A stretch of 64,000 nucleotides of DNA from Syngnathus acus (taxonomy: Eukaryota; Chordata; Actinopteri; Syngnathiformes; Syngnathidae): assembly GCF_901709675.1 (NCBI RefSeq), contig NC_051092.1, positions 8,328,491-8,392,490 on the forward strand, read 5' to 3'. Position numbers and translations under genes: made by a program. This document shows positions 35,997 to 50,014 of this stretch, one piece after another (the first letter of the stretch is position 1; each line of letters begins with the position of its first letter). The notes beneath the pieces are model-generated. The model saw nothing but the letters and a program-made list of their open reading frames with translations. It did not search any database and was not told the DNA's origin.

Positions 35997-37369
35997 GACC
36001 TGGCCTCTGACATGCAAACATACACGAACAAGGCAAACAACCCATCACTCGAGGGAGAGTACTATGGATTTTCACATTTCCCACAGTTACTTTCAATTTA
36101 ATTACTGACCAAAGCTTAAAATGGTATTTACAGTAGTCATCATTTTACTCATTTTGTTGGAATGCTTACTGCCCTCAAATCAAATGTGACATGTCCATTT
36201 TTTTTAACAGCATGAATCCCATTCTTTTCAAATCCGACCCAGCTCACTTTTGTATGTTTTCGTCAATCAGATGCATATCTGTTGTTTTGCAAAGCAAATC
36301 TGCAGTCTAAACAGTTGGGTCGTAATTAATCTGATTTCCTAAAATGAGACGCAGCATTTGTCACAATTTTGGATTATGACAATGATATGTACTGATGAAT
36401 ACCAGGCAGGTACCCAGGAAACACCAGGGCACAACAAAGTGAGGGAGGAATTCATGTCATGTCTGGGGAGGAAGTCATGTTTCCGAAAACACAGGAGGCG
36501 ACACTCCCTGTTAGCCTGCTGGCTGTTTACAACAGCCGTTAGTGTGTCCGTTTTATTGGTGAGTGACCTCCAGTACCCTGTAATGATCGATGGATGGAAT
36601 GGTTTGAATCTCCTCTCCTTCAACATCCTCTCTCACCAGGGGCCGAGCAAAGTGACAGGTTAGATGCTTGGACTTGACTATTTCTCTCATCGCTTAAAAT
36701 AAACTCCAGCTTTGAGTTTCATCTTTAGAACATAACGGGTGTAAACACTGCTGTGACTCACTGTTGGCACCAGGCGCGAGGTGCATCCAAAGTCAGTAAA
36801 AATTCACACAGAAAACCTCCATTGATGTATTCAATGTTCATAACTACAAATATCTAAATAGTAATGAGGGATTTCTAACAATTTATAAAAGCTGACACAG
36901 TAAAAATGATGGGGGTACAATCACGCGGGAGAGCTCAGGACGATGGCCATTGATGAATGAAAGAAGAAGCAGTAAATAGAATTAGTAACACTGACCACAC
37001 TTCTAGGTAAATGTGCAGTTGATGGACAGCCATGTATATTTATTTTTGTTGTCAGTACCAATACTTTGAAAAAAACTGTCAGTTTAAAGAAATGTTTTGC
37101 CCTACTAAGCAAGCCACTTGCTTGTCGGCAGAGGGTACCATTTTTTTTTTACTCCGGGACAGGCTGAGCTCGGACTGTTAGCTGATTTCCACCCAAGTTA
37201 TGGGGGTGATCGGTGCTCGCTCCTAAAGTGCTTTTCCCCTTCATTGTCTCTATTTGGTGAATAACAGAATGCTGTTGGGAAACTGTCACTGATACGTTCC
37301 ACGTTCCTTTCACATAGGATTTCTGTGATGGAGACTGTGGAGGATCCCTGAGTGACTGACGACAGCTAG

Positions 37370-37606
37370 AATCAGTCAGAGGTGGCAGGTACAGACAGCA
37401 GCCTGGCTTATGAACAACGACTGGGTAGAGCCCCGCCAGCCAGAGAACCCATTTATCCCGATGACAGCCTCGATCACTCACATCCTCGGGCCAGCAAAGA
37501 TTCTTCGGGTCTACCCTCTCTAACCTCTGTGGAGTATTTTCCCGTCTGGCCACCCTACTTGGACAAGTATGAATTACAGAGCGGAAACAAAGAGGTGCAT
37601 GAGTGA
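37370..37606 (+). other. Unidentified exon-like open frame in the trim44-ldlrad3 intergenic region
   Basis: The frame is open from just after a TAG at 37367-37369 to TGA at 37604-37606. It contains AGTDSSLAYEQRLGRAPPAR, then ...DDSLDHSHPRASKDSSG and LTSVEYFPVWPPYLDKYELQ. Composition looks protein-like (balanced residues, Tyr/Asp/Pro-rich). There is no ATG in frame at the start, no pyrimidine tract before the weak AGs at its left edge, and a possible donor (GAG|GTGCAT) near its end. The family is not recognised. The opposite strand is also open here (166 codons from 37649 to 37149), which weakens the case. Confidence 0.25.
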
Positions 37607-40254
37607 TGCATGATCGCAGTCTATAATGACTCTTGTAAGCTGGTCCCATGGAAGGTATAAGACATAGAGGATCACAATGATGTGGCTGCAGAGGGAAGGA
37701 ACTTGCAATGGTTTGTTTCCTCTAGCTGATAATGGAGCGTGCCTCTGAATCCTAATGAACATTCTGTCTAGATAACATCTCCTGCTGTTGCTTGTGGGAG
37801 CTGAAGCACATTATACTCTCTCGCCGTCACATTTGTGATGAATTGCCTTCACAACCAAGAGAAATGTAGAATGTAGAGAAGTGGGAGGAAAAGTAAGGTA
37901 TTCGCAGGCTTCCTTCCCAATATCTTTGCCCTAAGCGACTTGGAAGCAAACACAAGCTCTGTGTAAACATTGATATTAAAATGAAATCTTGCTTGGCACA
38001 AATGTGTCTCCAAAAAGACTATTCAAAGTTCCAGGGAAATGACATCATCACTCTTGTCTGACGCACTTAATGTTCCTCTACATGCTCGTGATGCAGCTTA
38101 TCATTCACGCGGTGTACACAGTTTGTCCCTTTCTGTCTCCTTCCGGGCTTGTTCAGTGTGTTTGCGACACAGGTTTGTGTGTGAGGCAGCAGTTGTTTCT
38201 CTGACTTGGCCTGATGAGAGGGAAAGGCGCATCTGTCTGGTCATGCCCCAAGTCTGGGAGATTAAAAAGCTTTGTGTGATAAAAGAGCTGATATTAGCAA
38301 TTTCATCAGGGATGGTGTCTTCCGTCGAGCTTGCGCCGCTGGCCTTGCTAGACCGAACTGCATTATTATGATGAAAATGATCTCTCCTGCATGCTTTGAG
38401 GAGTTAGCCAGTAGTGTTGCCACGACCTTTACATGACAGCAAGACAACTCACTTAATTGTTCTATTTGCTCCTCTATGTTCCTCTATATGAGGTTATGAA
38501 ATGCTGATTTGTAAATCTACATGCATGAGGGTAGAACCATCAAAAGCTTGCCTTGTCTCAAATATAACCTGATCAACATTAATCAACCATTAATCATATT
38601 CTCTCTAATCTAAAGATGCTGCTGAGGAAATTATCTTAAATTAATCAAAGAACGCATTTGAAGGATAAACTGCCGAAATCAGTGGCTCATTTATTCAAAG
38701 ACACCGTTCCGCTAATATTATCAGAATTCCCTGTCACTGTAAATCAGACAAAGTGAGCTGGAGTTTATCAGGGTGGAGGTTTATCATACTGCATGTGGGT
38801 CTTGACACTTCCTGTTACTGCCAAGATGAATGGATAAAATAAAGTGTGAATGTTGAGAGACCTCAGTGCGATAACACTCATTATTAGCGGCACAGATGCA
38901 GATTCTATGCAAATATGCCCCCTAGGGACAGTGAGCAGCATGGCATGACTTCAGAGATGAGATGTTTTACTAACAGTAGCGACACCTCACTTCATGTTTT
39001 AATGATCATTGTGACAGCACTTATCTGAACTACTCCAGGGGATTTGAAATATAGAGAAAACATTTAATCACGTGTTTCCCTCCCACAGTAAGACATTGTA
39101 CATTCAATACAAAAAATGCAAAAAAACTGTACATACTGAAGCATCATCTCTGTGTTGGGCATGTGCCTTTAAGAGGCAGGGCCTGGCGGGGTTGCGTGTG
39201 AATGTCTGGTTGAGATCTTTGGCCAACTACAGCTTCCGCCTGAGTGTGCTCCTTGTTTTACTACTCTTCCTTTGTTCAATAATTGAATGAGAAGTGCTTT
39301 GGTGTCTTTGTATATCCGTTCTCACATGCAAGAGCATTACAGAAAGTAAATCCACTGTGAGGACTTCGGTATTCGCATGTCAGTGGTCAAAAATAATTAA
39401 AAAATAAAAAATCAAGATGATCTGTAGATGAATTTGAGTTTTTGGCACAGATGAAGGCATTCCTTTGTTATCGTCAGTGTTGTTTCTAGCATTAGCATTC
39501 CTAGTCCACCGACTGTGCAAATACCTTTTTTGTTGTTAGCTTTGAGTTTCGTGACAGCGGATGAGCTCGTACAGTGTTGGTTGGAATTTAAAATTAAGAC
39601 CTGCAAAAGCACACGATGTATGCTCAGCTTAAGGCAAAGAGAACAAATGCATTCTCATTTCTCCAAGCTTAGCCCCATAGGAACTTCTAAATCCCCTTAA
39701 TAGACATTAAATCCAAGTTCCTCCTAAGGCACTGACTAGTGTAAAATGGTGATCGAAGAGCGGAAACCTCGTAATTTTAATGGTCCTATCCAGAAAGACT
39801 TCAATCGATGAGGCAAACTAAAAGCAGACAAAAGTAAGTTTGATTTTCAAGCTTTAAGCTTAAACACTGTCAGAAAACCTTATACTCTTCATTCTTGTTC
39901 TCCAAGGTACACATTGTTGCACACAGGGTTCACAATTTAACCCCTAGGTACAAATAAGTACTGTTTATGGTTACAAAATATACATGAACGGTCCAAACTG
40001 GCAAAAGTACTGTAGGGCTAGGCTTCGGTGAATACCTTTCGAAAGAGCCCACCTCATCTTCTGTACCCAAATTAAACTGTTGGGCAAATTCACCACTGAA
40101 CATACCAAGTTCCCTCTCGCCATTGTCTCGCGTTGTCACGTTCCTCTTCGGCAATGATCCCGTCTTTTTGTCCATGCCATTTTAGAGAGTCCTAATGCCA
40201 TTTGCTTTGCACAAACCGATAGTATTTATTTATCAATGGCGGCGGAGGTACGTA

Positions 40255-40520
40255 CTCTACGTATTACGTACAGTCCTCTATTTGGTTTACTGCCCCGGTC
40301 TACTTATTTTGCGTACAACGTAAAGTCCTCTGATTGGTTCATCGGGTCTACATATTACGCCTACATATTACGTCCCTGTGTAGCAGTAGCCACACAAAAC
40401 AACTTTGCAGATTTTGGAATATGGGCTGCACAAAAGGCGCACCTTATTAAAAGGCGCACCTTCGGTTTTTGAGCAAATTAAAGGCTTTTAAGTGCGCCTT
40501 GTGCTGCGGGAAATACGGTA
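40255..40520. mobile_element. 3' part of a third TACCGTATT-type element, with internal minisatellite
   Basis: The right end (to 40520) is the complement of TACCGTATTTCCCGCAGCAC and carries GGCGCACC motifs internally (near 40435 and 40453). At 40255-40375 about three diverged units of 45-50 bp share TCTAC.TATT, CGTAAAGTCCTCT and ATTGGTT blocks. No left terminus was recognised, so it is probably truncated. Confidence 0.6.
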
Positions 40521-40991
40521 CATATATATATTGGCATGTTGTTTTTGCCCTATGATGCTATGCAAAGTTACTACATTTGTAAATAGGAGGATGCAATTAT
40601 GGTTTTGTTGTGGCGTTTGAAAAGATCTGGTTGCTTATTTGGAGAATCTAACTGCAACTACTTTTCATTACAGCTGCAAAAGCATTCACAGACGCTTCTG
40701 ATTGACATTATCTGCTGACTGCCAATTTTAGCAGCGCTGTAGTGTATTTGTCCTCCCTCTAACCTTGTGTTCCCAGCCACCACAACAAACCCCAATCGAC
40801 ATCCCGCCCTGTCCCTTGCATGCTGGACTTAGTCAGCTTCACGTTCATGTCTAGGTGACCTTTGGAAGTTTAAAAGATAGATGCTCACGTCGTCGGTCAT
40901 GTCAGACCAGGTACACGCATAAAAACAATCGGGCTGTTTTTGTCCCTTCCTTGCCAAGGATTTCAAATGCCTGTTTCACACTGTATTTTAT

Positions 40992-41010
40992 ATGTATGTA
41001 TGTATGTATG
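40992..41010. repeat. (ATGT)n microsatellite
   Basis: About five TATG/ATGT units. Confidence 0.85.
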
Positions 41011-42876
41011 ATAGGGTCCAAAACGAGTCAGGGCTGACGTGATTTAGTATTAAACGTGTTCATTAGATATTTACCAGCAAAAATATGTGGAAAAAGCCCA
41101 CTCTCGAGTCATTTGGCTTTGTTGACTAAGATGTGACCAATAGACAAGCAATCAAGGAAGCGCTCTCTGACTGACAAACAATAAAGCCTGGGGTAAATGG
41201 TAAAACCAAATTGTAAAAGCAGCCTGTGTTACACAATGAACCTGTAGTGAGTTTTACTTATCTTGAGCAAAAACCCAGGTGGCCCAATTGTATAATAAAG
41301 CAAGAGAGGAGATTTTACTAGCAGAGAATCAGCTAAGTAGTATCAATTTAAAATTTTAAAGGCAATAAAATCGACCCGGTGTGGTGCACACCACTCACAT
41401 AAATATTGTCCAAGTATTGTTGTAAAACACAATAAATTGATTGTGCCGTGACCGTAGATGGGTGCTAACGGCTCACTTGCTTGAACCCAGAAATTATATT
41501 TCATTTGTGTGTATGCTTTTATTCGTTTTAATTGGCTAGAATTTGAGATGTCACCACATCGTGCAACTGCGATTCATACTGTATATTGAATTGCCGCAAA
41601 ACCAGTGACCGAACCCACCCCAGTGGAGTTCTGCCACATACGGGCTCGCACAGTTGAGTTGATTGAGTTGAGTTGATTCCTAAATGATCGGTGCTTGTTG
41701 TAATAGAGAAGCAATGGAGACCAAGCCAGGCAAGCAAAACTGAGAAGGAGTGGGTCCAGGCGGTTCTGGAACCTGTAATGGAAAAGTGCCTTTAAGCATG
41801 GTAAGGGCATTGAAACTCCTACTCTGTATAATTTGGGGTGCAAATTTAAGGGTCCCAGTACGTATCTACAATAATGAGAAGCCATTCGACTTTCAAATGT
41901 ACAAATTCAGCACATTTCTTTCTGTCAATGTAGCACAACGCTACTTCTGAAATATCGGACTCCAATAGAGGGATGGATTATGATCGCTTGTGTTGTGCTA
42001 TTCCAAGATGTTCCAAATCAATTAACAATCTAGACAAGGTAATATGAGGACATGGAAAAGTTGAAAGGGAAATATCAATAGGATATTGGCTTATAACAGT
42101 AACAGCATGCATTTATTCACTAACATAAGGATGTCCTTGCAACTCCCTGCACCCTTGTGGTGAGGTCTTCCCCATGGTGAGAGTCATTAAAAATGTAGAA
42201 TGAGTAATGATTAATTTAAAATGCATATATAACCTAAAAAAAAAATCATCACATCTCACTTTGTGAAGTTCTGAGGAACCGAATGAATTACAGCTTTGAA
42301 GGTGCTTAGCCTCCCCTTCGTCATATCTACACCTCCCACTTTCTTCCTATCCCTCCCTAGTGCTACGTTTTGTTTTTAGGTTTTTGCGGTTGGGAGGGAT
42401 GGGGGTTTCATCAAGAGGAAAAACTTAGTAGGGCTGGCACATATCTAATAACGCAGATAAAAGTTTAAATCTGGAAGCATTTAAACCCCCAGATGATGCC
42501 ATTTGTAGATGACATACTGTGGCTAAAGGTTATGAATTGCCAGACCAGAAATGACAAACTATCTGTAATGGACAAACTGTCGCATTTATGGATTAAATGT
42601 GTTTGTATTTGTAGCTCATGTCAACCTGTGCCCTAAGAGCTTGCGATATCTTAGATTTGAGTGTCTTTCCCAACAGCGGAACATCCGTTCGTGTTGGCAA
42701 CCAGTGGATTGAGATGAATATGTTCCAATTTTGGCCAGCCGCTTGAGTGCCCTGCAGGGTCTCTCGGTGTACCGAAGGTGAGTGAAGTGAGAGGTGTCCC
42801 AAGGTAGTTAAGAATGTTGGAGTGGCCTTGAAACGTTTACCTGTGGGCGGAATATCAAATGCTCTGCAAAAGCAAT

Positions 42877-43485
42877 TACCGTATTTTCTGGACTATAAGT
42901 CGCTTCGGAGTACAAGTCCCACCAGCCATAAAATGCATAATAAAGAAGAAAAAAACACATGTAAGTTGCACCGGAGTACAAGTCGCATTTTTGGGGGGAC
43001 TTTATTTGACAAAATCCAACACCAAAAACAGACATGAATAGGCAACAACAGGCTAAACGGTACGGTATGCTAACGTTACATAAACAAACGAGGAACTGAG
43101 AACGTGCCTGACGTAACATATTAACACTTATTCAAATAACTATAACATCAATAACATGTTTATCAAACCATGCGTGTCACTCCAAATCATTAAATCCATC
43201 GAAATCTTCATCCTTCGCTGCAGCTGACTCTGGAAGTACATGCGGCGCTGAGGTCAGACTCATTGTCAGTGGCGGCTCCAATTATTCCACAGACCTAGTG
43301 CACCCTCATGCGGTTTAACGTGAAAATAACATGTGAAGTGATCAACGATACTATAGTAAGTATTGCGTTAATGATCAAGTGATAATGGGTTAAGAATTTC
43401 ACATATAAGTCGCTCCTGATTATAAGTTGCAACCACGGCCAAACAAGGAAACAAAACTGCGACTTATAGTCCAGAAAATACGGTA
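42877..43485. mobile_element. 609-bp MITE with perfect 27-bp terminal inverted repeats
   Basis: The left end (42877-42903, TACCGTATTTTCTGGACTAT...) and right end (43459-43485) are exact reverse complements over 27 bp. AATT flanks an inner ACCG...CGGT definition on both sides, and TA flanks a CCG...CGG definition, so the target duplication is either AATT or TA. The motif TATAAGTCGC and variants recur inside (near 42910, 42969, 43404 and 43419), like transposase-binding subterminal repeats. No transposase frame is present. The superfamily was not determined. Confidence 0.9.
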
Positions 43486-45737
43486 ATTCCAAGCAGTTGC
43501 AATAGACAGGTCTTTCCATCCACTATGATTCTTCTCTACAGCCACAAAGGTCAGACTTTTAAAATCGTTGTAATCATCTCAAAGGTGGCTTTTCTATCTC
43601 CATTACCATGGTCATGCATGGCAGATAAATGGGTGTGCGTGGTTACATTCATAAGAAATGAGCCGCTTCTTTCTATGATTGAGCATCTCTTTATTCAGAT
43701 ATTCCGCGTCTCATGGCCAAGCTACAAAGAGTATTTTCTTCATGAAAGCTTTTCTAGCAGTGAGAGGAATAATGAGCGGCTGCACAACTTATGCTCATGG
43801 CTTTTCTGATTATGCTCAAGATGAAACTAAATGCTACAGAGTCTGGATGCATAACGACCTCGGTATCAATGCAATCAATACATTTTTCTGTAAACGCAAG
43901 AAGCTAACTAATGTTTTCCTACTCTTGGACATGCCCACTTTTTGGTACTTTCATAAGATGTCCTGACGCAGTATACATAAGCAGTAGTTTGGAATTGTGT
44001 TTATTTATTCTCACACTGCATTTATGTTTCAGTCCAAGAACCACCCGAAAGCATGTGTGTTCAGTCATCGGCAGGTCTATACTCACATGCTCATCCTGAT
44101 CTCATGTAGTATGGGTGTGTTCTGTGTATGGATAGTGTAAGTGAATGTTATTACAGGCAAGCAAGGACTTATTTCCTTCGTGCTACTTGAATTAGATTGT
44201 TTTCAATGTGTTGTTTTTAATTTTGTCAGTTAGCTGAGTAAAATATATATTTTTTTTTAAATGGCGGCACATCTTGAGTATTTAAAGCACGTATATTTGA
44301 GACAATTTGTGATTATGAGAAACAAATGAACTTCAATTATTTTCCCCCCGGCTAAGCTAATTTCATTGCATAGTTATGAAGTAGCTCCAGTTCGCCCATG
44401 ACACTGAATGGAATAGAAAATTGCTGAATGCTTTATTTAAATTCTAATATTTTTGTGGGGTAAAAACAAACTACAATACATCTAATAAAGGACATGCCTG
44501 TATAAATGATCAATTGTTTTAGCAATGATTTGGTGGGGGAGGGTCATCCATTTGAAAAGCAACCCATTTGGGCAAAAGACTTCAGTTAGGTCACCATTTT
44601 ATACAGGTTAGACAGCAATATCAAATTTGTTGCTAATTCCAAAAATGTGATACATAAAGTACATCTTGAAATGAATTTGCTCATTTCTGTGCCGCTCAAG
44701 GTTCTGTATAAACAGTAATGCGAGGGGAAATTTCTTTTTATCATGATCACAACATTAAAATCGCTCTTATTAAAGGCACATTCACGACTGTTGATTGCCC
44801 CTAGAATGAAAGGTCATGCTCAGCATGTGCTTGGACTCTATTGCCTCCAGCAATGCTATTTAATGAGATTTTCTCAATTACGTTAGCCACAGGAAAGCGA
44901 AGACGTGGCCAGTTCCTTTCACTTCTGTCTGACATTAAAGATGATGCTGGGTGTGTTTCCTGAATGCATCACAGCAGTGAAAAGCGGTTGATCAAATGTC
45001 AAGACTGGGCTGATTTCAGACGTTTTCGTAAACACTTTGAGACCGTAAATACAAAAGAATCAGCACAGAGGAACTCTGTATTATGCTCGTACATTTGCCG
45101 GAATGCTGGCTCTGACCCTGGCAGTGTGCAGAGAACCACCTCCCCTCCTTTGAGGATTAGAAACCACAAAGCCATGCTCATTCCATGCTCACATTTTCTT
45201 GCTCTCGACTGCAGGCTGGAAACCCCCATCGGCCGAAAACACACCGGAGGGAGGGATGGCAGGAATACTCTGCTGAAACCTGCCATTTCATTTCCCTACT
45301 CTGTTGCCTGTATCCAAAGGGCTCATTTTCTAGCTGAATTGTAGACTCATACCGTAGTTGGAATACCGTATCACAATTTAAATTGTTCTGTGACAGGTCT
45401 AGACCAGAGCCTTGGTACATTTAAAGATGTCCCGCATTACTTTGGCAGCACATTCTGGGTCCAAAATGTGAGTGTCATATTGCCTGTAGGTGTGTTCAGA
45501 TTTAATTCTCGCTCTGTTCTCAGGTTCGGGCCAAAGCAGAAAATCACACATTGCACATTTGCATGGATCAGTAAATATTCAAACTGACATATCTTCAATA
45601 TTGGGCCAAAAGGTTCCCAGGGAAATCAGTTGGATATGAAAATACAAAATTAGATATCATAGATATGCTGCAAGTAGACAGTGATTCCCACAAATGTAGC
45701 AAGTAATGACGAAATGAACCAAGGGTGCCTTTTTCCC

Positions 45738-45790
45738 GTGTTTTCTAAATCGCTTATCCTCATTAGTGTTGCGGGTGAGCTCTAATCATT
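45738..45790. repeat. Short fragment of the dispersed teleost repeat
   Basis: AATCGCTTATCCTCATTAGT followed by GTTGCGGGTGAGCT matches the 5' part of the family. The rest is lost. Confidence 0.6.
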
Positions 45791-48700
45791 GTTGGTCAAA
45801 TGAGGGCTTCAAGGCTTGACTGGTGTAATTTTGTGATGTTTCTATGTATTCAATTACTGACTTTCTTGCTGTGTCCGTATATTTTTACCTGGTTGTATAT
45901 TGTTTATCTTGTTTGTCTGTGTCTGGACCTCGTTCTTGCCTGAAAATAAAGCTGAATAAAAACAAAACAGCAAAACATTTGCTGTTGACAAATCGTGTTG
46001 TATGAAAGGGCTTAATAAGTGAACATCAACCTCGTGGCATTTTTCTGGCTGTGGGCCCAGAAGCAGTGGGGACTGAGTTGGTTAGTCATGACGATCAAAG
46101 GTTCTGCTCTCTGGCGCTCACTTGGTTTGACTCATACCAGTTACAGCTGAAAGCAGCAGAGCGAGAGTTATAACCATGTGGTGCGACTTACTGTTTACTA
46201 TCCCAGAACCTTTCAGATCTTACTGGTTCTGACAAAGCTGTCTAACACCTCACTGTGCGGACTCTTAAACCTTCTGAGTACAACTTCCTCTTGCCAAAGT
46301 CAGTCGCCATCTCCAAGTAGTCTCTTTCTCCTCATACTATTCTGGTCTGTGCTTCTGTTTCTTAAACTCTTTCTAACCCCGCCATAATCCGGTTTCCCGT
46401 GGCCTTGACGAAACTCCCGATTCCATAAAGTTTTCATTCCTTGCACTACCTTCACACACACAGACAAACACGGCCAATGCACATGGGCGCTGCGTTTTGA
46501 TTTGGAGATCGTTATTTTTCTATTTGAAGTCAATTTTCTCAAGTGTTTCCCATTGGTTCTTCTGTAACAACTCTCACTTGGTTCAAAACTGTCAATCACT
46601 TTCTCAAGCTACTGTAGACGCAATCTCATTGCCTTGTACTATCATCTCAGAGACACACACGACAGCTTTTGTACTTTCAAGGTTACGCCCAAAGTTAGAG
46701 TGGCACCCTTGTGGGTCTTTTTATCATTTATTTATCACAGCCTGGAGCACTGAGCAGTTGAATGAAAAATGCACAATCAAGCCAGGCTAATGGCAAGCAG
46801 GCAGGCGGGCAGCGAACGATTGGCCCATAAAAGACACCTGCTTCTTCTAGATGGTGATGCACTAAACAAGTCAGCCTCCAGGTGTTAGCAGCAAGCCAAG
46901 CCACAAAGGATGTCATAAAATGAATCAACCTGGCTGTTGGCATTTCTTGACCCCACACCCCCACCAGCCATCCACACAACCTATTTCGATGTGATTTTTC
47001 CTCCTATTCATTTTTAGAGATGCTTATTGCACTTGGTCGCCTGTGTCCGATCATTTGCACGATTGAACAATTTTAAATGACTGTGGTAATTTCTTACCAT
47101 TGAGAACTGCTGAGAACTCTGTTCTCTCAGATGTGGGCATCATCTTTCGTCCCTGAGTTTCCATCAGAATTTCAGCCTCACTGATGTGACCTGGAAATTA
47201 TGTTCTCAATGCCGATCGACCCTCATCAAAGACAGACAGACTTGGCTCTCGTGCGTCAGGAACGGGCGAACGATCCTCACCTCTGCAATTCTTATTGTAT
47301 AATTAATGGTGGCAAACTCAAGCTGAGGCACTCACTGAAAGTTCACTTGATTCAACCAAATCACCTTGAGTCTACTACTTTTCCGGGGGGATAGTGAACT
47401 TGAATATTATTACCAAAAGGGACCCACAGGACTCATAAGACTATGTATGGCTAAGTTTGGAATTGTTAGCCTGGGTGATCCAGGAACCAACCAACTCAAT
47501 GTGGAATGGAGTACTATCTGTCAGCGCGTTCTCTGAGTGGGTGATGTAACTTTGATGTTCATAAAATATGTATTTGATGCGTTCATTTTTTTATAGCGTC
47601 ATTCTGTTTTACTCGTGCACTTTTACTTGTCTTTTCAATTAATCTCATCGCGTGTCTGTTCTTGTCATCTTTTCTCAAACTCTCTGTGACAAAATTGAGA
47701 GCATTTACTATAATCTAACTTCTTCCAATCCGCACATATTTTTGTCCTGATACATTAAGATAGTAATTGTTGATGATTCAAGCATCTCTCACTCAAATTG
47801 TTTTTGGCCCGAGCCTCTGAAATCCCAAATCAATATCAGTTCTTTACTTGTGTGACACACGGGCAAACCCACACACAATGCACAGTTTTCCCGTCCCTCT
47901 AATTCAATTGGTGATGTCTTTCTGCTTTCATCAGCTTTGACAGCCACTGTAGATGTTGATCGCTAATCTGGGGTTACGTGTGTATTTGCATTCTAAGTGG
48001 AAAGCATTTCTTTTGTGTGCTCAGCTCAGCATATTTCTAGCTAAAGTCAACATTTTATTAGATGGGCTGAGACAAACTTTTGCATTTTGCCATATTTCCC
48101 ATGACCCATTTGTCAAATATGATTGTTAGCTCAATGGTAGGGTGTTAACTACGCAAATGTTCAACCAGAGTCCTTTCGATTGTGACCTCAAATGTAATTT
48201 GAGGTATGGGGAACCTCTGACCAAATGTCAGTATTTGATGGATGGGAAGTAAGACTGCACTGTCTCCTTCCTGTGTCATGAATGTAAAGAGTCTCGCTCC
48301 AGGGAGTGAAACTTCCATTTCCAGGCCTCTTGGGGCCTTGGCATTTCACAGTTAGCCCATGCAGTACAGTCTGACGTGACAAGGACGTGACACCTTGAAG
48401 CTCTCATGACTTGCATTACTGCCACCCCTGCCTCATTTTATCCTCTCATTAGATAAAGCAAAGAACTTTAATTGCAATTGAGGGGAAAAAAAGAACACTG
48501 TCATTTTAACAATGAAGACATAAAAGAAACATATCAGACCAGCAGACTACCCCTCTAGAAAGTTTAACACATGTCAGTTTTGCATTTATTTTAACATAAA
48601 CTAGGTTCACGCCTCGATCTGATTCTTTTGCCCGATTTGTAACTGATTCGATTGTAACCATCTGGGTCGCTTTCCTACGTGGTCCTGGATCGGATACGTA

Positions 48701-49649
48701 TCGGATTTTTTACAATGTAACTGCCGGCTGAACGGTCGGGTTGCAAATATTTGACCTTCGATGTCATCATGCGCTCCGAGCAGGCGGGTGAGGAGGGCTT
48801 GGGAGGGGGATTGGCTGTTTGATTGATCGTGAATCTGCATATTTGCTTTGACTTTTATATATTACTTTCATTTAAACCCACTTGAAACATGAAGAAGCAT
48901 AAAGTGGACATTTGTCGTGATAGTAGAAGTTCAATCGTGTAGAAGTTAGTTCAATAATGTTAGTAGAAGTTCAAGTAATGTTGACACTTCATTGTTACAG
49001 CTGCAGGTGTTGTATTCATTACGGGCAATAATGACGTGTCATCATCTTTTCAAAAAGCCTCGTCTCATTTTTGTGCAGTACTCAGAATTATTATTTTTTT
49101 CTTATCTGTGTTGCCCATTATTTTGTGTTGTATTTTTTTGGGCATCTTATCTGCTTCTTTATTATCTTTCTCCGCATCCACCTTCTTGGCCTCTGGCTTT
49201 CTCATACAATTTTCCTTCCTAACTGCTTTGCGTGTTGTTTTCGCCACACCCACCCGCACAAGTTCTCTTTGCAACCTCTGAGACAAACAGTACAGCCTTA
49301 TACTTCTCACGTCATCTCAGGCTCAATTTCAAGCTCCTTCTCAATGCCAGCTCTCACCAAGGGGCCAAGTCATGCTTATTTGTTGCATGTTGCGAGTTTT
49401 TGAAATGTGGTCTCTAATTTGATTTCATATTAGTGTTTAATGTTCCTCTAATGAGTCAATTTGTTGGCACGCATCTTATTAGGACTTTACTGTTTAGATA
49501 AAACCCTACCCTGATCGATGGGCATCAATTAACACCGTCCTATGCAAATGAAGCCTTGTCACTTTGTGCTTTTAGTCTACAGCTTGGTTGTACGGGGTCC
49601 TTAAAAATATGAGTGACACATTCTAGTGGATCCAAAAGCTCAAAAACGT

Positions 49650-49745
49650 GATCCATTCACCCACTTATTCTACCTATTGTATTGTGGAGTTGGAGCCTAT
49701 CCTATTGGGTTAAAGACAGATTATACCCTGGCCTGGACTAATCAC
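49650..49745. repeat. Fragment of the dispersed teleost repeat
   Basis: TTGGAGCCTATCCTATTGGG, then AGATTATACCCTGGCCTGGA, correspond to the GGAGCCTATCCCA...GGTACACCCTGGACTGG part of the family. Confidence 0.5.
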
Positions 49746-49972
49746 TACCTCGACTAATCACTTATGAAGTGTTTTTAAACAGCATATTAAATGTGAATCA
49801 TTCTACATGAAGGATACAAAAGTCAGTTGCGTGAACCAATGACCAATGGGTATGCATATAGTTGTATATGTCTGAAGATAAATGACTGTGAATGTATTGG
49901 CTAACGCTCATATCTCCACAGAAGATGATTTGATGCAGTTTCCGATACGTAGGGTGCGAAATGATTTAACAA

Positions 49973-50014
49973 TGGATGGACGGACGGACGGACGGACGGA
50001 TGGATGGATGGATT
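49973..50014. repeat. (GGAC)n(GGAT)n microsatellite
   Basis: A pure tetranucleotide run switches from GGAC to GGAT units. It gives the complement of the TCCG/TCCA array at 2515. Confidence 0.9.

Noticed and set aside
37149-37649. 166-codon minus-strand open frame
   Set aside because: It has no recognisable domain and a Ser/Pro/Arg/Cys-rich composition typical of chance frames. It is the antiparallel shadow of the better-looking + strand frame at 37370-37606.
44964-45344. 126-codon + strand open frame starting with ATG
   Set aside because: No family resemblance, no splice or promoter context, and low-complexity-like charge pattern. It is compatible with chance in a 64-kb window.
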